A DNA stretch of 64,000 nucleotides, taken from assembly GCA_000827265.1 (NCBI GenBank), contig KN834779.1, positions 250,679 to 314,678 of the forward strand. The letters are read 5' to 3'. The notes below the pieces were generated by a model. The model was not told the origin of the DNA and ran no database searches. It worked only from the letters and a program-made list of their open reading frames with translations. Below, one piece after another: positions 55,637 to 64,000 of the stretch. The position numbers and the translations under genes are program-made. The stretch is from Collybiopsis luxurians FD-317 M1. Lineage: Eukaryota > Basidiomycota > Agaricomycetes > Agaricales > Omphalotaceae. Every line of letters starts with the position of its first letter. Position 1 is the first letter of the stretch.

Positions 55637-57824
55637 ATGTCCGAGAATGTCCCTGAAACTCCTATGGACGAAAAGCTTTCTCCGCTTCCTAGTCTTTCTT
55701 TGGAACATGTTGAAGACGGCAAAGCAAGCTTGGATGCTAGCATCGTCTCAGAAGCTGAGTTGAAGAGAATTCAGCGGAAGATAGGTATGGGTTGTCTGCA
55801 AACGTTTTTCGGCTGAAGAATGACCATTCCAAAGACTGGCATATCATGCCATGGATTTGCGTAACCTATATGTTCATGAGACTCAACGTCAACGGCATTG
55901 GTAATATTGCGATTGTCAACACGGAACAGAAACACGATATCAAAACAGAACTTCACCTGGACCCGTCGCAATGGGCTTGGGTCATTTCGTGTTTTTACTA
56001 CACGTATATGTTTATTGAACCTGTTTCAACGTTAATGATGAAGAAGACAACGTAAGTATTGTGCCACATCATCGCTGGAGCGAGTTTCTGCGAGGTATTC
56101 TAACCGGGTAAATGTCACTCTATGTAGGCCTAGTATATGGATTTCCCGGATTATGGTCAGCTGGGGTATCGTAGCTTGCTGTGGAGCTGCCGTACAAAAC
56201 TATGGAGGTCTCATCACCATTCGAACTCGTGCGTACCATCCCAGTGCCAGCGCTCCAGGGATTAGACGGAATAACTCCTTTTCGTAGTGCTTGGCGCGAT
56301 GGAGGGTGGATACTTTCCATGTATTGTGAGTTCTATTTCGACCGAAACTGGCCAGAACTCGATAGATTTGACGAAAACGTTCCCCGCCTGTGGCAGTTAT
56401 ACTTTTTATCTTTCTGGTTTCAGCCACGAGAGATCACGCTCCGCATTTGCTTCATGATTGCATGTAGTACCTTTAGTGGCATCATGTAAGCCTCTTATAA
56501 TGCTCTTGAATCTTGCATGACGCCCTTCTGCAGTAGCGGCTTCATCTCGTATGGCGTAGCTTTCGCGGATGGCCGCCTCGCTGGTTGGCGTTGGCTGTTC
56601 ATTATCGGTTGGTCCCGTTTGTCTTGAACTATGAGCTCTGTGCTCATGACTCGCTCGCAGAGGGGATTCCACCAATTATACTTGGGATCCTCACCGTCTT
56701 TGTACTGCCAGATTATCCCGAGACTGTCAAATTTCTCACTGATGAGGAGAAACGCGTGGTAACTGAACGTCTAGTTGATGGAGCTCCTACGAAGACAAGT
56801 AAAACATGGGACACAAAGCAGGCATTGGGTTTATTCAAAGATCCGACTTTCTGGACATTTCATGGTGTCTGGGTCACCAACTCGCTTGGAAACCCGACGC
56901 CGTCGTTTGTTCTGCCGACTGTGATATTTCAGCTAGGTGAGCAGTATTGGGTGACTGTTGTTTATCGTAACTCAGACCATACCAATAGGGTTTACGAACA
57001 GCAATATTAGCAATGTTTTGACGATCCCTAGCTCAGTCGCGATCTTTTTTACCTTAGTAGTGTGTGCCTATATGGCGCACAAGAATAAATGGAATCCATT
57101 CACGGTCTCTTTCACCCGTGCGTGTCTTCTCATCATTGCCACAAAGACGTGTACTAACGATTGGACAGTGCAAATAACCAGCCTCGTCTGCTGTGTTATT
57201 CTGATGACCGTCCAAGTAAGCTTCCTATTGGGCTGGTCTTTCTGTCATACTTACTTAGTGGTTTATACCAGCAACCAATCGTGCGATACATCTTCATTCT
57301 CGTAGCTCGGTCATGTTCGAATACTGTTGTCAACCTTCTCTGGCCGAGTAGAGTGGAGGCGTTGAAAGGGACCACCGCCGTAGGCCTCGGAATAGCGATT
57401 TCGAACCTTGTCAATCAACTCGATGGGTTGGTTGGGCCACGTATCTTTTCAAGTGAGTTCTTTCGGGGGCTTGAAAAATTGATAGTGCTGACGCGTAACT
57501 GTGCCGAAGCTATCTATGGGCCTACGTACCATGTTTCGTTTTCTGTATGTGCCGGACTCTTGTCCGCTGGGATTATTTTTATCGCTGTGACGGCCGCTCT
57601 TGTTGGACGGCCTGTGTTTGGAATTCGTTGGGGTGCTCGAATGTCAAAGTAGGAGGTGCCCACTGCCAGTAACGGCATGCTTGTACTATATAGGATTTAG
57701 TTTGTTTAGCGAAAATGCTGATAAGCGAGCCGAGGCGAGTAAGTCCTCGACGGGTAAACCATTGGAAGCAAATTTCTGTCGAAACTTGATGGGAGGAACG
57801 ATCAAACAAAGATCAAAAGTTTAA
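55637..57824 (+). CDS. MFS transporter, Dal5/allantoate permease-like (copy C)
   Basis: Multi-exon gene starting MSENVPETPMDEKLS with exons 55637..55784 and 55835..56051 and further exons to about 57824. The spliced text shows DWHIMPWICVTYMFMRLNVN, WAWVISCFYYTYMFIEPVST, SRIMVSWGIVACCGAAVQNY, TLLGAMEGGYFPCI, LYFLSFWFQPREITLRICFM, GRLAGWRWLFIIEGIPPIIL, FVLPDYPETVKFLTDEEKR and LWPSRVEALKGTTAVGLG. This is the Dal5 (anion:cation symporter) pattern with the LPDYP...LT..E loop. It is only distantly related to copies A and B; exon structure and sequence differ. The final exons are less certain: the frame may end at 57649 or run on through a further intron to NADKRAEASKSSTGKP and the stop at 57822-57824. 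The substrate is unknown. Confidence 0.8.
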
Positions 57825-58172
57825 ACAGGCACTTGTCTTCGCCTCAGTTCACCTCTTGTCTAACGTCAAAGTCTCGAAGAATTTGGATGGATTTTGAAGG
57901 AGGTTGGGCAGACTTTTAGTTGTGAAAAGTGACTATATTCGCTTCCCACAGGCACTGAATTTTGAAATGTGATATTGCGGTAGTGCGGGAAATCCTGGGG
58001 GACCTGACCGACCTTCAGAGTTAGCTCGTCAGCTCCCCGTTGGTAAGGCCCGGTCAATTATAGACACCGCTCCCGGCTACATGCTCTATGATTCTGGTGT
58101 CACAAGCTAGCTTTTTAATTCGTAGTCAGACATTCAAACGATGCTGGCGCTTCTTGTTCCTAAACGACCACC
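57825..58172. other. Spacer and promoter of the aldehyde dehydrogenase gene
   Basis: No gene seen. Confidence 0.5.
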
Positions 58173-60711
58173 ATGTCCGACACACTCGTCTACACCCCAC
58201 TGGACCAAATCGAAAAGGCATGTCTAATCGGTATCCCAATGGCTCGACGTTGACTGAAATTTTGTGGTCGTAGATTTACAATGAATTAAAGACCACGTTC
58301 GCGTCTGGAAAGTCTAAACCAATTCCGTACCGGAAATACCAGCTTATCCAACTGGCGTACTTGCTCAAGGACAATGTCAAGTTATTTGAAGAGTCTTTGG
58401 CTGCAGATCTGGGGAGACCGCAATTTGAGGCGAGAATGTGCGTTTACCAATACTTTACTGCATAAAGCTCTTCTTGCGCTCAACGGTCGTATTGTACCTG
58501 CAGGCTAGATATCGACCCGACTCTGGGTGAAATCAAGACAACTTTGGCAGGCTTCGAGAAGTGGGCCAAGCAGGAAAGTGCGCCGTTTTCGATCAACTTT
58601 TCTGCCATGCGTCCTGTCATTCGCAAAGAACCTAAGGGCGTTGTTCTCCTTATTTCTCCTTTCAACTATCCTCTTTTCCTCACACTACCTCTCATGGTTC
58701 GTGTGTTTCTGTATATTTGACGTATTGCATGGTTTACATTTTTGGTGTTCCCAGGCTTCTGCCATCGCAGCAGGCAATGCTGTCGTGCTCAAACCTACGG
58801 AAAATACCCCGGCTACGAGCGCTCTGCTTGCAGATTTGGTTGACAAGTACATGGATACATCTTTGGTCCGCGTTGTCAAAGGAGGAGTCGAGGAGACTAC
58901 GAAGGTACTTAGTACTTACTAAATACCTGCCTCGCTGAATACAGGCACTGACTAACGATCTCGTTTCTAGTTATTGGAATACACCTGGGGCCATAGTATG
59001 CCACTCCCTACATACCTCCACTGTTCATATTGAAGTGCTGATATCATCTCCCGTTAGTTTTGTATACAGGTAGGATACCCCAGCGAAGGATATGAATGAA
59101 CTAAACTCATTCGGCATGACTAGGCGGAGGTCAAGTTGGGAAGCTCATTTCCGCGGCGGGAGCTAAAACGCTGTCCCCAGTTTCGTTGGAGGTCGGTCAC
59201 AAATCTTATCGCATTACCTACCTCTCATTTTTTATGTAGCTCGGAGGTTTACGACTCGTTGTCCATCTAATTCTTCCATTCTAATCCAACCCTTCTTCTT
59301 CAGGCAAATCTCCAGTGTTCATTGACCCTAAATGCGACCTGAAAATCGCCGCAAAGAGGATTTTATGGGGAAAGGCTGCCAATGCTGGTCAGACCTGCGT
59401 TGCACCAGATTATATTATAGTGGAGCGACATTTCCAAGACAAGTTTGTCCAGGCCATGCAGGAAACGTAAGTATTCGTTTCTCATTATTCAAAACCTACC
59501 CAATGACACCTGAGGAAATAGATATCAGGAATTTTATCCCGACAAACCGTCAGCTCCTGGTCAGATGTCTCGCTTAGTCTCGGCGCGGGCATTTACTCGT
59601 GTCAGTAACCTGCTGAAGAACACGAAAGGCACTGTGGTCATTGGGGGCGATATGGATGAAGCCACAAAGTACATTGGACCTGCTATTGTTAAAGATGTGA
59701 AACCGGATGACTGTCTCATGTCCGAGTATGTGTCTATCTAGCTGGTTGTTTGAAGGAGCTCTGTGATCCTGACGATTTCCGATTCCAGAGAAATTTTCGG
59801 ACCTATCCTTCCAATTATGCCAGTCGATAGCGTTGACGAAGGCTTGGCATATGTCAACGCACAGTATGTCGTCCGCCGTCCTCGTTGTGTAATCAAACGC
59901 TCACAGTAGTGCGACAGTGACCATCCGCTCTCGGTGTATGTTTTCACTCAAGATAGCGCGTTCAAAGCGAAGAGTACGTCCATGTATTGTACTGTGCAAC
60001 CGTCTCTCGCTTACATGGATGATCCAGTCTTCGATAACACACAAAGTGGGTCCGCCATGGCCAACGAAACCATTATTCATCCAGCTAGTAAGTGCTACAC
60101 TTGAAGGTATTGATCTCTCCGCGTCTAATCCCTGGTGAACACAGTATACGGTCTTCCTTTCGGCGGTATCGGACCAAGTGGATGTAAGTTCTTTTTGTAA
60201 ACTTTGGTTATCCATCTAGTCATCGACTTCCGGCGTAGCGGGCTATCATTCAGGAAAAGTATGCTTCTGAATGTCGAGCAACAAAGAGGTATTCTAACGA
60301 TGCGGTTATAGTATGGCTTCGATATGTTCACTCACCTACGGTCTTCTATCGATTCTCCCTCGTGGTTCGTATTCTCGCTTTTTCAGGGTGTATTCTGCCG
60401 ACCCTGATACTTGATTTTTTTTTCAGGGTCGACATGCTTCTCAGCTTCCGCTACCCTCCATATACTGTAAGATGTCATGTACCGCCAAACATTTTATCGA
60501 TTACTCAGCTTCCTTTTCCCCCTTCTTCGTTCTTCGTTCGCAGCCTGCCAAATTAAAATCGATGGCTCGATTCATGAACGCAGGCCTACCTCCCAGGCCT
60601 TCCGGTCCTCCGAAAGCAAATGTAAGTAGGGGATCTTGGTCAAGCTGGTTGACCTTTTTGTTAGCTCTTACTTTGGCTGGAAGTCTAATGAAACGTCAAA
60701 TTAAGTTGTGA
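58173..60711 (+). CDS. Fatty aldehyde dehydrogenase (ALDH3/Hfd1-like), C-terminal membrane anchor
   Basis: Many short exons starting with 58173..58217, whose donor seems to be GC (GAAAAG|GCATGT). Visible order: [106 protein letters not shown] (general-base glutamate in LELGGK), [20 protein letters not shown] (catalytic cysteine), [53 protein letters not shown] and [10 protein letters not shown]. The end [20 protein letters not shown] is a single membrane anchor, as in Hfd1 and mammalian ALDH3A2, which sit on ER, lipid-droplet or mitochondrial membranes. These enzymes oxidise long-chain fatty aldehydes such as hexadecenal with NAD+. Confidence 0.92.
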
Positions 60712-60962
60712 TTAGGAGAGCCTGAACCACGACTTGTCACGCCGCCTATACGTGTCTCTGCAAGAAGTTGGAACATGATACCAGGTTGATTCTTGTACAC
60801 CTCTTTTGTATTCATAACCAATCGGTTATTTTTTTTCTACTTCCTTTGTGAAATATACTTTCGACATCTCTGTATGTATTCGTAGCGAATCTACCATGTA
60901 CAACAATTTCAAAATCCTACTGGTACAAGTTCAAGAAATACAAGCAAATCGTTCAAAGTCAC

Positions 60963-63900
60963 CTACATTCCCAATGCGGCATTATCTACAAAATGAGAGC
61001 CTCCAGCACAGCGATACCCATGCGCTTGTTTTATCCAGCGATATCCAGCAACACACACCCCCAAATTTCGAAGTTTCTGCTGAGCTCTCGCCTCTCTCCT
61101 CTGCTCCTCCCTTTTTGCTTCCAAAGCCTGCTGAAGCCTCCGGCGTTCTACCTCTGCTTGAAGCGCGCGAAGGCGCATCTCTTCCTGTTGACGCTTGAGA
61201 GCTTGTATCCTAGCTGCCTCCTTGGCTTCCCTCGCCTGCTTTTCCAAAAGAGCTCGCTGTTGAGCTTCCTTTATCTGCTTCTCCAATAGAGCCCGCTGTT
61301 GAGCTTCCTTTGCTTCTTTTATCTGCCTCTCCAAAAGGGCTCGCTGTTGAGCTTCCTTTGCTTCCTGTGCCTGCCTCTCCAAAAGAGCTCGCTGTTGAGC
61401 ATCCTTTGCCTGCTTCTCCAAAAGAGCCCGCTGTTGAGCTTCCTTTGCTGCCTTATCCTTCTCCTCCCGGACTTGCCGCTCCAGTGCCTGGATCTGTTGA
61501 GCTCGTTCCCGGGCAGCTTTCTCAGCAGCTTTCTTGTTCTGCTGTAATTGGCGCCACACAGAGTCGGAGACTCCGGGATCCCGTCCGACATCGGATTCGG
61601 AACCTCGTGCTCTACGTTTCTTGGGAGGAGCTGGTTTTTGCGCTGCGGTTGAAGACGCGGTTGATATGGAAGGAGCAGCGGGGGGAGGAGGAGAAGGGGG
61701 ATTGAGGGTGGCTTCCAATGGATCAAAGACCTTCCTGGTGGGAGAAGATTGACTAGCGGCTCGACTTTGACGCTCCGTCAGCATATCCCGCGTGATTGCA
61801 AGCACGCGTTCACCGGGAAGGGTGAATTTCTGATCGGCAGAACCACTGCTCTTGGTGTAGGCTTCGCCAATCATCTTTTTGGACAGCGTCACGATGTCGC
61901 GAATGTTGCCCCAGCCTGGAAGAGAGGACAGCTGGTCAATGATACCTACCATCTGTTCGTAGAGCCGAGAAGATTTATCTTGGAGATCGTCGACTAGGAC
62001 ATCCTCGGCTCTGAGACTCTTCTCTAGCACCTTCAGGCAGTGTGTATGATCCATATTGCAGAACACGACCGTCTCTGGGAAACGACTGGATAGACCGGTA
62101 TTGACAGCCATCAGTCTGTTCATGTCGTTGTCGTAGCCTGCTAAAATAACCACAAGCTTCGCCATGAACCTTTCCTGGGTTAGGATCCCGACAATCTCGT
62201 CAATTGCCTCTTGAGCAAAACGGCCTTCGCCAAGTCGGTAAGCTTCGTCGATGAAAAGAACGCGACCGAGAGCTTGTTCAAACTTTCTCTGAACTTTGGG
62301 ACCGGTGTGTCCGACATATTGCCCTACCAGGTCGGAGGCCGAGCATTCAATTACCTGCTTCGATGAAAGAAACCCCATGTCATAGAAAACCTGACCCATT
62401 TTCCTCGCAACGGTAGTCTTCCCAGTTCCTGAATACGGCAATTATCAGTCATCGCAGACGAAGGGGATAAAGTATACTCACCTGGCGGGCCTTTGAAGAC
62501 GAAACAAGTGGGTATATGTTTTCGGACATCCTTCCCAGCGCGCTTGAGATTTATCGCCTGTTGTTGATACACACCCAACTTCTGCACAATCTCGTCACAC
62601 CCTACGAGATCCGCGAAAAGCTTCGCCAAGTTGGTCGCCGCTTGACTCTGACGATCATGTTCAGGATCAAAGTCAAAAGGTTGGAGGATCATATCGGCAG
62701 ACCGCTGGTTCAAAGGTAGAGATGCCTGGCGAGACTGGTAGCGCATCTTCGCATTGTCGATCAAGTTTTGCACGTCTCCGCCATTTCCGAAGTTGGGGCG
62801 GTTCCGAGCGCGGCCTAGATACTCTCGAGCGACAGCTTTGGCCTCATTGGATGCACTGATATCGGATTCTCGCAATTTGAGCTCCAAAACCTCCATGAGT
62901 TCAGATTCGGTGAAGTCGTCGAACTGGAACGCGTTTTCTATCGCGAAACGTCTAGAAAGTCCCGGGTTCACATTCTGAAGGGGAATTTAGTGTGTAGTCA
63001 GCGGACTCGAAGGCAATCGATGTCGTACTTGAAACATTTCCTCCATTTGCTCCTTATAACCGAGAAGTAATACACATCGATCTTCTCCTGGAACACTCTG
63101 AACTTCAGCTACTATCGTGTCGATGACGGCCGTTTTGTAGGAATCTACGCCACTATTTTGTGAAGATCCACCGTACAAGCCATAAGCCTAGATAGCATGC
63201 CATTGAGCCTAGAGTTTTAGATTGCAGGAACATGAATCCGTACCTCATCTATGACCAGAACTTTTCCGACGGTACTGGCAAGAATTGCTTTTGTTTTTTC
63301 CTCTGACTGTCCGAGATGAGCTCCTATGAAATCTGCAGGATTCTTTACGATGACTACAGTGATGATCAAAAAAGAGACGCAAAACTATAAGCAAAACGTT
63401 GACAAACCTTCGCCATTGCTAAGAAGCCCGAGGTCTGCCAAAATTTGGCCATAAAGCTTTGCGACAGTCGTTTTGCCTGTGCCAGGTGAGCCAGTAAAGA
63501 CTCTGTTCAAAGATACTTCGATCGGCTTGCTCTCTTTCAGCTCGCGTACATAGTTGGTGCATAACGTATCACAGAGACTCTGGACTGTTTGCTTGACAGC
63601 AGAAAGACCAATGAGCTTCTGAAGCTTTTTCCAAGAGGCACTTCGCTGAAGAGCACCATTGGGCTCAGGACCAATCAAATCTTCCTTGACAAGGAGAAAA
63701 TCGTCCGGTCGAAGTCCACGCTTCCGCTCCTCTTGAATTCGCTTCGCTTGACGTTCTGTGATCTTCGTAAAAACATTCTCCAGGGCTCGTGCATTTCCGA
63801 AACCAGGCCGGTTGCGACCTCGACCCAAACGCCTGACAGCAATTCTAGCAAATAATCCTTCGATACCACCCTCAACTTCCAGTTTCCCCTGGTACTTCTT

Positions 63901-64000
63901 TTCTATCAGCCTTTTCAGCATCGTCAATAACTGCTCATCCGTATAATCTTTGAAATTCAATGTGTACGGGACCCGACTTGGAATTCCAGGATTGTGCTCG
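60963..64000 (-). CDS. Multi-module CbxX/SpoVK-type AAA+ ATPase with repeat tail (3' part)
   Basis: Exons seen: >64000..63408, 63353..63244, 63187..63029, 62974..62482 and 62428..60963, joined in phase; the 5' end is outside the window. The first visible part (NPGIPSRVPYTLNFKDYTDE) is the end of an earlier AAA module. A second has GSPGTGKTTVAKLYGQIL (Walker A), ADFIGAHLGQSEEKTKAIL, KVLVIDEAYGLYGG (Walker B) and NPGLSRRFAIENAFQFDDF. A third has GPPGTGKTTVARKMGQVF, ASDLVGQYVGHTG, VLFIDEAYRLGEGRFAQEA, SSRFPETVVF. These match the CbxX/CfqX/SpoVK AAA family, often fused in series in basidiomycetes. The tail is a coiled-coil of at least six KEAQQRALLE(K/R)Q-like repeats. The end GVCVAGYRWIKQAHGYRCAG carries two cysteines. 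Role unknown; remodelling of a protein partner is inferred. Confidence 0.88.

Noticed and set aside
61299..61705. Leucine/serine-rich open frames on the plus strand
   Set aside because: Antisense of the KEAQQRALLE repeat tail of the AAA+ gene.
1..64000. tRNA or rRNA genes
   Set aside because: Strings resembling tRNA T-loop boxes were looked for by eye and none had a matching A box or stem; a covariance-model scan would be decisive.

Overview
The window is fungal nuclear DNA, almost certainly from a mushroom-forming basidiomycete (Agaricomycetes). Genes are packed on both strands and cut by many introns of about 45-65 bases with GT...AG ends and occasional GC donors. Some exons are only 10-16 bases long. 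The families present are ones expanded in Agaricomycetes: F-box proteins, DUF6534-like membrane proteins, DUF6593-like proteins and atypical kinase-like proteins. No tRNA, rRNA, CRISPR or bacterial feature was seen. All gene models were spliced by eye from the sequence and from family knowledge. Exon joins were checked for reading phase, but no RNA or database evidence was available.

Layout. Positions 1-10258 hold a truncated F-box-like gene, a Ran1/Pat1-type kinase, two weak hypothetical models, the anaphase-promoting-complex RING subunit Apc11, an 818-residue protein with four cysteine-pair modules, and the RNA 5'-kinase/cleavage factor Clp1. Positions 11150-23843 are a decayed segmental duplication. 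Two 21-exon Dal5-type transporters lie side by side. Beyond them are two copies of a block ordered transporter, small 115-residue gene, kinase-like gene; each copy has lost different members. A minisatellite of about 54-bp units lies between the copies. Positions 23979-31501 hold a coiled-coil protein, an F-box protein and a large SAP-motif kinase whose glycine-loop lysine and missing beta-3 lysine resemble WNK kinases.

Positions 31840-35445 are a cluster of F-box-like paralogues: one relic and two intact genes, related to the gene at position 1. After a DUF6593-like gene comes biotin-protein ligase (38072-40408). Positions 40775-48207 are a four-copy Hsp31/DJ-1 array on the minus strand. It looks like a duplicated two-gene block: three copies are intact, and one is truncated at the duplication joint and split by a 1.2-kb DNA transposon that contains the assembly gap. 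A solo LTR lies inside the array. Positions 49289-64000 hold an F-box gene, a DUF6534-like membrane protein, a third Dal5-type transporter, a membrane-anchored fatty aldehyde dehydrogenase and the 3' part of a multi-module CbxX/SpoVK-type AAA+ protein.

How the genes work together. There is no single pathway. Core housekeeping genes (apc11, clp1, biotin ligase, fatty aldehyde dehydrogenase) alternate with fast-evolving accessory families (transporters, F-box genes, kinase-like genes, Hsp31 array). The accessory stretches carry the tandem duplications, relics and mobile elements. The Hsp31 copies share TATA and heat-shock-like promoter elements, so they are probably stress-induced together.
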